64,000 bases of DNA from Chitinophaga dinghuensis (GTDB taxonomy: Bacteria > Bacteroidota > Bacteroidia > Chitinophagales > Chitinophagaceae). Shown here in pieces: positions 18,969 to 28,365 of the stretch. Under the pieces are notes generated by a model that worked only from the letters and a program-made list of their open reading frames with translations, ran no database searches and was not told where the DNA came from. The stretch covers positions 372,001 to 436,000 of the forward strand of contig NZ_QLMA01000008.1 of the NCBI RefSeq assembly GCF_003259435.1, written 5' to 3'. Made by a program: the position numbers and the translations under genes. Each line of letters starts with the position of its first letter. The first letter of the stretch is position 1.

Positions 18969-21900
18969 TTAGAAGCCCACCTTAACGTTAAAACCTACCA
19001 TTCTCTGCGCAGGAGCGTTCATGTTTTCGGAATCAACATCCGGATCGGAGAATTTGAAATTCGTGAAGAGGAACAGGTTCTGTCCAGTCAATGCTACAGA
19101 AGCATTTTTGATACCGGATTTACCGAACCAAGCTTGTGGCAGTCTGTATCCAAGAGAGATTTCACGCACTTTCACAAAGCTCTTTTTCATTACGCCGGTT
19201 TCATAGGAGTTACCCCATTTGCGGGTATACGCCTGATAGCTTACCGGAACATCATTTGGTGCATACTGACGGGTATCTGTGAGGATCATACCGTTTTTAT
19301 CATAGGTAACATCTCCGCTGACAACCTTCACTCCTTTTCCTACATAGTTTTTCAGTCCTTTCACTACTTCGTCATAGCGCCATTGGTTATCTGTTTCCGG
19401 GTTAGAACCGGTATCAAACATTTTCGCGTAGATGTAATCGTACATTACGCCACCAATACGGCCATCGATGGTGATACCCAGGTTCCAGTTACCATAAGCG
19501 AAGTTGTTGATGAAGCCGAATACGAAGTCGGGATCAGACAAACCAAACTGCTGGGTATAAGTACTGAGGAGCGGCATACCGTTCTGGTGAATCACGTTGC
19601 CCTGAGGATCTCTCAGCGCTTTCTGCGTATAGGCGACAACGTCTGTGCGTCCGCCGGATTTTGTCCAGAGGTTTTTAGCAGAATACACGGAATCAATGTC
19701 TACATAATACTTATGCTGTGTCGTGAAGTTCAGCATGGAATTCCATTGGAACTTGCCTTTCTTCATCACAGTACCATCCAAAGTGATTTCTATACCACGA
19801 CGGGCAGTAGTTTCGTTGGTATTGATCAGCGTAGTGGCATAACCGGAAGAAGGCGCCAGTGTTTGCTGGATCTGGGTATTGTAGTATAGTTTTGTATAGT
19901 AAGCCAGATCTACGTGCAGGCGTTTGTTGAACAGGTATGCAGCAGTACCAAATTCCCAGGTACGGGTAGTGGCAGGCAGTAAATTGCTTCCCGCCAGGTT
20001 ATTAGGCGTAGTGGCACTGATAGTACCCCAACTGTTATTGATCGTATAGGCGAGATTGTTAGCATATACATCCAGTGGCGTTTTAGTCATGGTCCAGGAA
20101 CCTCTTACTTTCCACATGTCGAGCCAGTTTGGTAGTTTGATAAATTCAGACATCAGCACACTGGTGGCAACAGAAGGATAGAAATAGGATCTTGCATTTT
20201 CTTCCTGAGTAGAGCTCCAGTCATTTCTGCCGGTTACATCCAGGAATACGGCGCTGTTCCAGGAGAGCGTTGCTTTCCCATAAACAGAATTGGTTTGTTT
20301 GGCCCAGGTACCGTAGTTGGTGATGATACCGTCTACGCCGGCAGTAGTGGAAGGCACTGCATTCGCAAGGGAATACCAGCCTGGCACCGCAAGACCGTTT
20401 CTTGTTCTTGCACCTTGTTCTCTTTGTTTATAATAGAAGATACTGGCGCCGCCCAACGCATCGATATTCCATTTACCGATTTGTTTATTGTAGGTCAGCA
20501 GCAGGTCGCTGTTGATACTGTTTCCCCAGCTTTGATTTTGGCCATACATACCTTTACCGCTGAAGTCGAATGCGAAGGTATTACCGATGGTCATACCTCT
20601 GGTAGAATAAATACCAGCAGGGTTTTGGATCACATCTTCATTTTTATAATAGTCGTATCCATTTCTGAACATCAGCTTCAGGTCTTTTGTGAAGTTGTAG
20701 TTCATGATCAGACTGGCATTCAGTTTATTCTGTTCAGTGCCTCTTAGTTTTTCATAAGCAATCAGGTATGGGTTATCATACCAGGCATTGTACAGCCAGT
20801 TCTGTTTCAGGTTTGGTGTCACCCAATAATCTTTATACTGACGGATATCGTACTCCGGGCCGGTCCACATCAGGATCTGGTAGATATAACCTTGTTGGTC
20901 ATAGGCGCTACCCCAGAGTTGAGGAGCAGTGGTGCGGGTGTATCCCATATGGCTTTCCAGGCTGAATTTTTCGCCAGCTTTCAGATCGCCGCTCATGGTA
21001 TAGTTAATGATATTCAGTTTCTGATTAGGGAACTGACCTTTATTATAGATATGATTGAGACCTGCTCTGAAGAAGCCATTCTTGCCACCTTTGGTAACGC
21101 TGATGCTATTGTTGGTGATCAGCCCTGTTTGCAGGAAGTTCTTGAGGTTGTTCTTTCCGCTGGATACCAGTGGCATATCCTCATTTTGTTTTGTGATGGG
21201 ATTCCATTGCACAGCGGTTTGACCGATATCCAGTTTAGGCCCCCATACATAGTCGGTCGCAATTTTACCATCCAGGCCATGGCCGTAGGAAGATTGCACT
21301 TTCGGGAGGGCCAGGTAACCGAGATTAAACATGGTATTGCTGTTTACATCTACGGTGAGGCGATCTTCCTTACTGCGTTTGGTGCTGATCATCACTGCGC
21401 CGGCTGCGCCACGGGCGCCATACAATGCAGCAGCAGTAGGACCTTTCAGCATGTTAATGCTTTCGATATCATCTGTTGGGATATCGCGGAGGGTCATATT
21501 ACCATAAGGCACCCCATCAATTACCAGCAATGGGGTTTCACCGCGCATTTCCAGTTTGGGAGTACCATTGAATTCCGTAGAGTTTTTCACTGTCAGACCA
21601 GATACCTGGCCAGTGAGGGAAGTACCGAGGTCTACTCCCTTAACGGTTTGCATATTGGTACCTTTTACAGATTGTACCGCATACCCCAGCGCTTTTTCTT
21701 CACGTTTCACGCCTAACGCCGTTACCACTACTTCTCCCAGCTCCTTGGTAGCTTCCTGTAATTTCACATCTATGGAAGTGCGGTCGCCCACCAGTTCTTC
21801 CCGGCTGCCATAGCCAATAGAGGAGAATACCAGGATAGCCTGCGGACCAGCAACAGCAATGGTGTAGCTGCCATCAGGTTTGGTCATAGTACCGGTGCCG

Positions 21901-22340
21901 GTACCTTTTTCCATAATCATTACGTTAGGAATAGGTTGTACCGCATCGGTTACTACGCCGGAAACTTTTACTTTCTGATTAGCTTGTACAGTAGCCTGGC
22001 TGTTATCATCCGTTAATTTTTTGGGAGACGACTGATACTCTCCCACTCTGTCCTTTTCTACGATCGTATAGTAGTTAGGTTTCACGTACAGGAATACGAG
22101 ATCATTTGGATAGAGTACACCTTTCAACACATCTTCCAGTGATTTTCCGGAGAAGTTCGTGATGTTGTAGGTAGTTGTTTTGGTCTTTACTACCTGCGGA
22201 TCATACACAAAATCTGCTTTGTACACGCGGGTAATAGCTTTCAAGGCATCAATTACAGGGACAGTTTTCTGTGCATACACCGTACTTGTGGCTGCCAGCA
22301 ATAGTACCACAAGCAACCGCTTAAAATAGCGCAGCGTCAT
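18969..22340 (-). CDS. SusC/RagA-family TonB-dependent transporter with STN-like domain
   Basis: A 1123-residue outer-membrane transporter. Order: signal peptide (1-23), STN-like domain (about 28-95, DALKAITRVYKADFVYDP), carboxypeptidase-D-like domain (about 122-205), plug (TPLLVIDGVPYGN; GPTAAALYGARGAAGAVMIST) and a 22-strand-type barrel ending in aromatic GFNVKVGF. The STN domain fits signalling to the FecR at 23299-24381, encoded divergently. A GGGGTAA promoter-like motif lies 73 bases upstream of the start, shared in form with the fecR promoter region. With the SusD downstream it forms the uptake complex of this glycan locus. Confidence 0.96.
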   Translation of the reverse strand: MTLRYFKRLLVVLLLAATSTVYAQKTVPVIDALKAITRVYKADFVYDPQVVKTKTTTYNITNFSGKSLEDVLKGVLYPNDLVFLYVKPNYYTIVEKDRVGEYQSSPKKLTDDNSQATVQANQKVKVSGVVTDAVQPIPNVMIMEKGTGTGTMTKPDGSYTIAVAGPQAILVFSSIGYGSREELVGDRTSIDVKLQEATKELGEVVVTALGVKREEKALGYAVQSVKGTNMQTVKGVDLGTSLTGQVSGLTVKNSTEFNGTPKLEMRGETPLLVIDGVPYGNMTLRDIPTDDIESINMLKGPTAAALYGARGAAGAVMISTKRSKEDRLTVDVNSNTMFNLGYLALPKVQSSYGHGLDGKIATDYVWGPKLDIGQTAVQWNPITKQNEDMPLVSSGKNNLKNFLQTGLITNNSISVTKGGKNGFFRAGLNHIYNKGQFPNQKLNIINYTMSGDLKAGEKFSLESHMGYTRTTAPQLWGSAYDQQGYIYQILMWTGPEYDIRQYKDYWVTPNLKQNWLYNAWYDNPYLIAYEKLRGTEQNKLNASLIMNYNFTKDLKLMFRNGYDYYKNEDVIQNPAGIYSTRGMTIGNTFAFDFSGKGMYGQNQSWGNSINSDLLLTYNKQIGKWNIDALGGASIFYYKQREQGARTRNGLAVPGWYSLANAVPSTTAGVDGIITNYGTWAKQTNSVYGKATLSWNSAVFLDVTGRNDWSSTQEENARSYFYPSVATSVLMSEFIKLPNWLDMWKVRGSWTMTKTPLDVYANNLAYTINNSWGTISATTPNNLAGSNLLPATTRTWEFGTAAYLFNKRLHVDLAYYTKLYYNTQIQQTLAPSSGYATTLINTNETTARRGIEITLDGTVMKKGKFQWNSMLNFTTQHKYYVDIDSVYSAKNLWTKSGGRTDVVAYTQKALRDPQGNVIHQNGMPLLSTYTQQFGLSDPDFVFGFINNFAYGNWNLGITIDGRIGGVMYDYIYAKMFDTGSNPETDNQWRYDEVVKGLKNYVGKGVKVVSGDVTYDKNGMILTDTRQYAPNDVPVSYQAYTRKWGNSYETGVMKKSFVKVREISLGYRLPQAWFGKSGIKNASVALTGQNLFLFTNFKFSDPDVDSENMNAPAQRMVGFNVKVGF

Positions 22341-22389
22341 AGTTGGCGAATTTTTCGTTTAGTTAAAGTGGAATTTGTTCCGTTTAGGA

Positions 22390-22419
22390 GTAAGTGTTAG
22401 AAATGGAAAAAATTACCCC
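22390..22419 (-). promoter_or_regulatory. Candidate ECF sigma promoter upstream of susC
   Basis: On the minus strand GGGGTAA (22413-22419) is followed after exactly 17 bases by ACTTAC (22390-22395), upstream of the susC start at 22340. The same GGGGTAA with the same 17-base spacing, followed by ACTATA, stands before fecR and before the SGNH/EEP gene. The downstream half matches less well here. Confidence 0.6.
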
Positions 22420-22613
22420 ATCCATTTTTTATTTTTTTTCCAGACTCCCTTGGCGTATTAATAATTATAGCTAACCTAGTAGCAGAATGACTCACATAAC
22501 AATTTAATAATCAACAATTTATTATAAATACATTTACCTTTACCGTGGATACGTACATTTTCCAATAACAATTAGTTAACATAATAAGCCCCTGTGAAAG
22601 GAGCGACTAAAGG

Positions 22614-22642
22614 TTGACGGTATCCTTTTTTCAATAATTTTG
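22614..22642 (+). promoter_or_regulatory. Bacteroidetes housekeeping promoter of the ECF sigma gene
   Basis: TTG (22614-22616), 18 bases, then TAATTTTG (22635-22642) matches the known Bacteroidetes RpoD consensus of TTG at -33 and TAnnTTTG at -7. It lies 31 bases before the sigma ATG at 22674. The sigma gene therefore appears to be expressed by the housekeeping factor, not by itself. Confidence 0.75.
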
Positions 22643-22673
22643 CGATCTGTTTCAATCAATCTCTGACCTAAAA

Positions 22674-23240
22674 ATGGACAATCCGGTATTCCAACATATT
22701 ATGAATGGCGATATTGAAGCCTATTCCGGATTGTATAAAGAATATTACAAGCGATTCTATAATTATGGCAGAAAGTTCACCACTAACACTCATCTGATTG
22801 AAGACAGTATTCAGGAGGTATTCCTGGATTTGTGGAACAGACGTGAAAAATTATCGCATGTAGATTCACCTAATTTCTATCTCTATTCATCATTCCGTTA
22901 CGTTCTCATAAAAAAAATCAGGCAGCACGATAAATTGGTATTAAATCCGTCTGCGGAGGAAGATTATGAAATGTCTATCGAGAATGTAATCGTTAGCAAA
23001 GAGCTGAATGAGGAGCTGCAAGTTAAACTACAAAAAGCAATTAAAACGTTGACTGGCCGACAGCTCGAAGCAATTTTCCTGAAATTTTATGAGAATCTTT
23101 CTTATCAGGAAGTGGCATCTATTCTTAACATCTCAGTAAAAGCAACATATAAGATCATGGCAAGGAGCCTGTTAGCGTTGAAAGAAAAGGTTATGATCTT
23201 ATTGTTATTATGCCAATATTTGCTGTCCGAACTATTTTAA
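22674..23240 (+). CDS. ECF RNA polymerase sigma-70 factor of the glycan locus
   Basis: A 188-residue ECF sigma factor of the FecI-like Bacteroidetes group. Region 2 is at about 20-85 (YYKRFYNYGRKF, LIEDSIQEVFLDLWNRREKL, SFRYVLIKKIRQ). Region 4 is at about 125-180 (LTGRQLEAIFLKFYENLSYQEVASILNISVKATYKIM). It has the strongest promoter match in the window. The fecR gene starts 58 bases downstream. Candidate targets are the three GGGGTAA promoters of susC, fecR and the SGNH/EEP-GH3 pair. Confidence 0.95.
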   Translation: MDNPVFQHIMNGDIEAYSGLYKEYYKRFYNYGRKFTTNTHLIEDSIQEVFLDLWNRREKLSHVDSPNFYLYSSFRYVLIKKIRQHDKLVLNPSAEEDYEMSIENVIVSKELNEELQVKLQKAIKTLTGRQLEAIFLKFYENLSYQEVASILNISVKATYKIMARSLLALKEKVMILLLLCQYLLSELF

Positions 23241-23261
23241 ATATTTTTTACAAAATAGCTT

Positions 23262-23291
23262 GGGGTAAAAACAGCAGAACAGGGAACTATA
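23262..23291 (+). promoter_or_regulatory. Candidate ECF sigma promoter upstream of fecR
   Basis: GGGGTAA (23262-23268), 17 bases, ACTATA (23286-23291). The distance from ACTATA to the fecR ATG at 23299 is only 7 bases, so a transcript started here would be almost leaderless, or the true start codon is further in. The match to the motif at 24401-24430 is exact in both blocks and in spacing. Confidence 0.6.
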
Positions 23292-23298
23292 TAATAGA

Positions 23299-24381
23299 AT
23301 GAAAAAAGGAGCTACCGCATATAATAAATATATTCACTATAAGGAAAGCGATTTTCTTACGGACGCCTATTTCCAGGAGTGGGTGTACCAGCCATCCGCC
23401 GACCATGACACCTTCTGGCAGATGGTACTAACGCATCTACCCCAGCAACAGGAAGCCATTGAAAATGCCCGCATATATCTTAAAAGTATCGCATTCGTTA
23501 CCCATACCCCCACTGATGCAGAAGTAGAAGCCTCCTGGGCAAGGCATTTGCAGTTACTGAACGCACAACTGGAAGCAGAAAAAGAAAATCCGCCCAAAGT
23601 ACATTTTCTTTCCCGCCGCACTATGTTCCGCGCAGCAGCTGTCATTTCCGGTCTTATCATTATAGGTGGTACGTACTTCTTGTTAAATCGTACGCGTAAC
23701 GAGCAAGTGATTGCCAGCACTACATTTGGTGAAATACGCCATGTGACGCTCCCAGATGGATCACAGATAGAACTGAATGCTAATTCAAAAATCACTTACA
23801 GTAAGAACTGGAGCAAAGGCAATAACAGGGAAGTATGGCTGGAAGGCGAAGCCCTCTTCCATGTCATTCATATTAATAAAGATACCAATCAGATCAAGGC
23901 CGAAGAAAAATTCCTCGTACATACGAAAGACCTTACTGTTACTGTACTGGGAACGATGTTTGACGTAAGACAACGCCGCCAGAAAACGGAAGTGGTACTC
24001 GAAAGCGGAAAAATAAAACTCTCCTTTGCCAATGGCAAAGACCAGGATATTATTATGTCGCCCGGCCAGATTGTATCCTATAACAATGCAGAAAATAAAC
24101 TCATCACTTCCACCACCTCTGCTGAAAAGTACAGTGCCTGGAAGAATCAGAAATTGATATTACAAGACCCTACAGTCAATGATATACTCCTTTACCTGGA
24201 AGATAACTTCGGCAAAAAAATCATCATGCAAGACCCGGCAATGAACAACAGAACGGTAAGTGGCCCTATTCTTATTTCCTCTCTGGACGACGCACTGTTT
24301 GTACTATCCACTGTACTGAATACAGAAGTAGAGAAACAGGACAGCAACACTATTATTTTGCGTTCCCGCTCCTCCAGATAA
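23299..24381 (+). CDS. FecR-family anti-sigma factor
   Basis: A 360-residue anti-sigma factor. The N-terminal cytoplasmic part (1-110) contains the FecR-type start FLTDAYFQEWVYQPSADHDTFW. One membrane span follows (about 112-131), then a periplasmic FecR domain (about 140-245; LPDGSQIELNANSKITYS, EVWLEGEALFHV) and a C-terminal DUF4974 domain (about 285-355; DNFGKKIIMQDPAM). It should restrain the sigma factor encoded just upstream and receive the signal from the STN-like domain of the divergent SusC. Length and motifs are normal. Confidence 0.95.
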   Translation: MKKGATAYNKYIHYKESDFLTDAYFQEWVYQPSADHDTFWQMVLTHLPQQQEAIENARIYLKSIAFVTHTPTDAEVEASWARHLQLLNAQLEAEKENPPKVHFLSRRTMFRAAAVISGLIIIGGTYFLLNRTRNEQVIASTTFGEIRHVTLPDGSQIELNANSKITYSKNWSKGNNREVWLEGEALFHVIHINKDTNQIKAEEKFLVHTKDLTVTVLGTMFDVRQRRQKTEVVLESGKIKLSFANGKDQDIIMSPGQIVSYNNAENKLITSTTSAEKYSAWKNQKLILQDPTVNDILLYLEDNFGKKIIMQDPAMNNRTVSGPILISSLDDALFVLSTVLNTEVEKQDSNTIILRSRSSR

Positions 24382-24400
24382 AATTTTTTCCAGGTTCCAT

Positions 24401-24430
24401 GGGGTAAGAAGAGCACATAGCTACACTATA
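24401..24430 (+). promoter_or_regulatory. Candidate ECF sigma promoter upstream of the SGNH/EEP-GH3 operon
   Basis: GGGGTAA (24401-24407), 17 bases, ACTATA (24425-24430), 30 bases before the ATG at 24461. It is identical in both blocks and spacing to the motif before fecR. This places the two hydrolase genes in the same regulon as susC/susD. Confidence 0.65.
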
Positions 24431-24460
24431 CATCAAAGTGAAGCTATAAATCTACGTTCC

Positions 24461-25906
24461 ATGAGAAAAATTTTAGCTGCCGTAATTTGCATCTGCTGTT
24501 ACAGCACCCTCTATGCCCAGCAACAATATCCTTACCATAGCGATATTCAGGCGTTCAAACATCAGGACTCGCAGACTCCTCCCACAGGTAAGGAGATCCT
24601 CTTTATTGGTAGTTCCTCCTTTACCTACTGGCAGGATGTAAATAACTACTTCCCGGGCCATCGGATTATCAATCGCGGCTTTGGCGGCTCCAATCTCCTG
24701 GATGTTATTCATTATGCCAATGATGTCATCTTTGCTTATCATCCTAAGCAAATCGTAATCTATTGCGGAGAAAATGACCTGGCTTCGGATACGGTGAAAG
24801 CGCCCATGCTGCTAAAACGCTTCCAGACACTGTTCTCCATGATCAGGAGTAAAATGCCGGAAGTTCCCGTAACGTTCATCTCCATAAAACCAAGTCCCAG
24901 CAGAAGCCGGCTCCTTCCTGAAATGGTAAAGAGCAATAAAGCCATTCAGCAATTTCTCGCCAAACAGTCCCATACTTCTTTTGTAGACGTATACAGTAAA
25001 ATGCTCCAGTCCAACGGCGCCATTAAAGCGGAACTCTTTAAAGAAGATCAACTGCATATGAAGCCGGTTGGTTACCGTATCTGGCAAAAGGCCATAGCGC
25101 CGCACCTGGTGGATCAATCTCTCACCACTATGAAAGTGGCCACCTTCAATCTTCGCCTCAATATAGCATGGGACAGCGCCAATGCATGGCCTCATCGCAA
25201 GGAAATGGTGCGGGACCTTATCCAATACCACCAATTTGATGTATTTGGCGTACAGGAAGCCCTCATCGATCAGATGAAAGATCTGGATGCCATGGGTACG
25301 CATGCTCATGTAGGCGTAGGCAGAAACGATGGAAAAGAAGGGGGCGAATTTTCTGCTATCTTCTATAACAAGGAAAAATATGACCTGATAAAATCCGGTA
25401 ACTTCTGGTTATCACCTACGCCGGAAATACCTTCCAAAGGCTGGGATGCCGCCTACATCCGGATTTGCACCTGGGCCCACTTGGTAGAAAAAACCACTGG
25501 CAATGCATTCTATTTCTTCAATACTCACTTCGATAATGAAGGCGTGCAAGCCAGGGAAAATTCCGCCAAAATGATCCTGGAAAAAATCCATCAGTTATCC
25601 GATAACAATACGCCCGTTATCATTACCGGCGATTTCAACTCAAACCCTGCTACCAGCGCTTACGGCGCCATCGTGCAGCAATTCAATGATGCCAAACTGG
25701 TTTCTCACACCAAGCCCTATGGGCCGGACAGCACTTTCCAGGATTTCAAATATCATAACTGGACAAAAGTGGTGAAAGAAGGGAGAATAGATTTCATCTT
25801 CATCAATAAAAACATAGAAGTACTGAACTACGGCGTACTCACTGATGCAAAAGACCTCCGTTTCCCATCAGATCATTTCCCTGTAGTTTCTACCATTCGC
25901 TTTTAA
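24461..25906 (+). CDS. Secreted SGNH hydrolase fused to an endonuclease/exonuclease/phosphatase (EEP) domain
   Basis: A 481-residue exported two-domain protein. After a signal peptide (1-19) comes an SGNH/GDSL-type esterase domain (about 42-215): GSSS block with Ser about 52, RGFGGS, GEND with Asn105, and EDQLH with Asp196 and His199. A second domain (about 223-481) is an EEP metal-dependent phosphatase/nuclease: FNLR (Asn230), VQEA (Glu266), NTHFDN (His356), GDFNSNP (Asp391, Asn393), RIDFIFI (Asp444) and SDHFP (His472). Both catalytic sets look intact. The SGNH half may remove acetyl or similar esters; the EEP half may act on phosphate esters. The GH3 gene starts 11 bases downstream, so a decorated glycan is a reasonable substrate guess. 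Confidence 0.88.
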   Translation: MRKILAAVICICCYSTLYAQQQYPYHSDIQAFKHQDSQTPPTGKEILFIGSSSFTYWQDVNNYFPGHRIINRGFGGSNLLDVIHYANDVIFAYHPKQIVIYCGENDLASDTVKAPMLLKRFQTLFSMIRSKMPEVPVTFISIKPSPSRSRLLPEMVKSNKAIQQFLAKQSHTSFVDVYSKMLQSNGAIKAELFKEDQLHMKPVGYRIWQKAIAPHLVDQSLTTMKVATFNLRLNIAWDSANAWPHRKEMVRDLIQYHQFDVFGVQEALIDQMKDLDAMGTHAHVGVGRNDGKEGGEFSAIFYNKEKYDLIKSGNFWLSPTPEIPSKGWDAAYIRICTWAHLVEKTTGNAFYFFNTHFDNEGVQARENSAKMILEKIHQLSDNNTPVIITGDFNSNPATSAYGAIVQQFNDAKLVSHTKPYGPDSTFQDFKYHNWTKVVKEGRIDFIFINKNIEVLNYGVLTDAKDLRFPSDHFPVVSTIRF

Positions 25907-25917
25907 TCTATACTGAT

Positions 25918-28200
25918 ATGAGATATTTAAAACTCACCATGCTATTGGCTTTCAGCTTTATGAGCCATATAGCGGTTGCCCAACAACAAGATCTGCAAAT
26001 GAAAACTTTTGTAGATGCACTCCTCAAAAAGATGACACTGGAAGAAAAGCTGGGCCAGTTAAATCTCCTCACTTCCGGAGAGGTGGTAACCGGATCAGCT
26101 GTAAGTACTGGCGTAGAAGCCAAAATTAAAGCCGGTCAGGTAGGCGCATTGCTGAACATGACAAAAGTGGACGACATCCGTAAAGCGCAGCAGATGGCCG
26201 TAGAGCAATCCCGACTGAAGATTCCTTTACTCTTCGGACTGGATGTTGTACATGGATATAAAACCACCTTCCCTATTCCATTGGCATTATCCTGCTCCTG
26301 GGATATGACAATGATAGAAAGAAGTGCACGGGTAGCAGCCCTCGAGGCCAGCGCCGACGGTATTAACTGGACCTTCTCTCCTATGGTGGATATTGCCCGT
26401 GATGCCCGTTGGGGAAGAATTGCAGAAGGATCAGGGGAAGACCCGTACCTGGGGTCCCAAATTGCGGCCGCTATGGTACGTGGTTATCAGGGGAACAACT
26501 TCTCCGAGAACAGCAACATCCTCGCCTGTGTGAAGCACTTTGCACTCTATGGCGCGGCAGAAGCTGGAAGAGATTACAATACGACTGATATGAGCCGGGT
26601 GAGAATGTATAACGAATACTTCCCTCCTTACAAAGCCGCTGTGGAAGCTGGCGCAGCTACTGTCATGACTTCCTTCAACGAAGTAGACGGCATTCCTGCC
26701 ACCGCCAATAAATGGCTGATGACAGACGTACTCCGCCAACAATGGGGTTTCAAAGGCTTCGTGGTAACAGATTATACTGCTATCAATGAAATGATAGCGC
26801 ATGGTATGGGGGATCTGAAAACCGTCTCCGCGCTGGCCCTGAATGCAGGCACGGATATGGACATGGTAGGCGAAGGCTTCACCGGTACCATTGCCCAATC
26901 CCTGAAAGAAGGTAAAGTAGACATCAATACCATTAATACCGCCTGCAGACGTATCCTGGAAGCTAAATACAAACTGGGCCTCTTTAAAGACCCTTACCGC
27001 AACTGTAAAGGTGACCGCAGCACAGAGATCTACACGCCAGAGAAGCGACAGGAAGCGCGCAAAGCAGCTACGGAGACATTCGTCTTGCTAAAAAATCAAC
27101 AACAACTCCTCCCTCTAAAAAAACAAGGCAGCATTGCATTGATAGGCCCACTGGCTAATTCCCGCGTAAATATGACAGGAACATGGTCCGTTTCTGCGGA
27201 AATCACCAAACATCCATCTTTATTGGAAGCGCTTCAGCAAACAGTAGGCAACCAGGTTAAAATCAATTATGCCAAAGGTTCCAACCTGACTACAGATTCC
27301 ATGCTGGAAATCAACAGCACCATGTTTGGACGTTCTCTCCACAGAGATGCCCGCACTGCTGCTGAACTGAAAAAAGAAGCATTAGCAATCGCCAGCCAAT
27401 CAGATATCATTGTGGCGGCATTGGGAGAATCTTCTGAAATGACCGGCGAAGCCGCCAGTAGAACAGATATCGGTATTCCTGATACGCAAAAAGAATTATT
27501 AGCTGCGTTGGTAGCTACCGGCAAACCAGTAGTGTTGGTACTTTTCGCGGGTCGTCCTATGACGCTCACCTGGGAAAACGAGCATGTTCCTGCCATCCTG
27601 AATGTCTGGTTTGGCGGATGCGAAGCAGGTGCCGCCATCGCCGATGTATTATTCGGAGATGTAAACCCATCTGGTAAACTGACCACCAGCTTCCCACAAA
27701 ACGTAGGACAGCTACCACTCTATTACAGCCATAAAAATACAGGCCGTCCACTGACAGCCAACGATAAATGGTTTACCAAATTCCACTCCAACTACCTGGA
27801 TGTATCCAATGAACCATTATATCCTTTCGGCTACGGACTGAGCTACTCCAGTTTTTCGTATAGCGATATCCGTTTGTCGGCCAAACAATTCAAACCAGGC
27901 AGTCATATCACTGCTACCGTAACCGTTACGAATACCAGTCATCAGGACGGCATAGAAATCGTACAGCTGTATACAAGAGACCTGGTAGGCAGTATTACCC
28001 GACCAGTGAAAGAACTGAAAGGATTCCAACGGGTAGCCATCAAAGCGGGCGAATCGAAAGAAGTAACTTTTACCATTTCAGAAAACGACCTGAAATTCTA
28101 TAATAGCGAGTTGAAATATGTGGCTGAGCCGGGAGACTTCAAAATCTTTATAGGCGGAAACAGCAGAGATGTGAAAGAAGAAGGATTTAAGTTATTATAA
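25918..28200 (+). CDS. bglX: Periplasmic beta-glucosidase, glycoside hydrolase family 3
   Basis: A 760-residue exported GH3 enzyme that cuts terminal beta-linked glucose or a related sugar from oligosaccharides. It has a signal peptide (1-21), an N-terminal TIM-barrel domain (about 30-350) with IPLLFGLDVVHGY, KHFALYGAAEAGRDYN and the nucleophile Asp285 in VVTDY, an alpha/beta sandwich (about 375-610) with GESSEMTGEAASR supplying the likely acid/base, and a fibronectin-III-like C-terminal domain (about 650-745). Overall it follows BglX. It is second in the operon with the SGNH/EEP fusion and is followed by a good terminator. Xylosidase activity is also possible in this family. Confidence 0.94.
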   Translation: MRYLKLTMLLAFSFMSHIAVAQQQDLQMKTFVDALLKKMTLEEKLGQLNLLTSGEVVTGSAVSTGVEAKIKAGQVGALLNMTKVDDIRKAQQMAVEQSRLKIPLLFGLDVVHGYKTTFPIPLALSCSWDMTMIERSARVAALEASADGINWTFSPMVDIARDARWGRIAEGSGEDPYLGSQIAAAMVRGYQGNNFSENSNILACVKHFALYGAAEAGRDYNTTDMSRVRMYNEYFPPYKAAVEAGAATVMTSFNEVDGIPATANKWLMTDVLRQQWGFKGFVVTDYTAINEMIAHGMGDLKTVSALALNAGTDMDMVGEGFTGTIAQSLKEGKVDINTINTACRRILEAKYKLGLFKDPYRNCKGDRSTEIYTPEKRQEARKAATETFVLLKNQQQLLPLKKQGSIALIGPLANSRVNMTGTWSVSAEITKHPSLLEALQQTVGNQVKINYAKGSNLTTDSMLEINSTMFGRSLHRDARTAAELKKEALAIASQSDIIVAALGESSEMTGEAASRTDIGIPDTQKELLAALVATGKPVVLVLFAGRPMTLTWENEHVPAILNVWFGGCEAGAAIADVLFGDVNPSGKLTTSFPQNVGQLPLYYSHKNTGRPLTANDKWFTKFHSNYLDVSNEPLYPFGYGLSYSSFSYSDIRLSAKQFKPGSHITATVTVTNTSHQDGIEIVQLYTRDLVGSITRPVKELKGFQRVAIKAGESKEVTFTISENDLKFYNSELKYVAEPGDFKIFIGGNSRDVKEEGFKLL

Positions 28201-28203
28201 TTC

Positions 28204-28238
28204 AAAAAACGGGCTCGACTAAGTCGGGTCCGTTTTTA
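28204..28238 (+). terminator. Rho-independent terminator after the GH3 gene
   Basis: An 11-bp stem with two G-T pairs (28209-28219 with 28223-28233) and a 3-base loop, followed by a run of T. It starts 4 bases after the GH3 stop. Confidence 0.9.
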
Positions 28239-28365
28239 TTTTTATGCAGTTTCTCCCCAAACCTTCCTCCAGCGCCTACTCCCATTTGGCAGTTGTTTTT
28301 TGCTGATATTATGCTAAAACTGCCAATTATACCCATTTTCCCATTAAAGGAAATGTATGGACGTA

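Larger units (their letters stand above)
22341..22673. other. Divergent control region between susC and the ECF sigma gene
   Basis: A 333-base AT-rich gap with no gene. The left part holds the susC promoter-like motif on the minus strand (22390-22419) next to runs of A and T. The right part holds a Bacteroidetes consensus promoter for the sigma gene (22614-22642). The middle (about 22450-22600) shows nothing I can assign. Confidence 0.7.
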
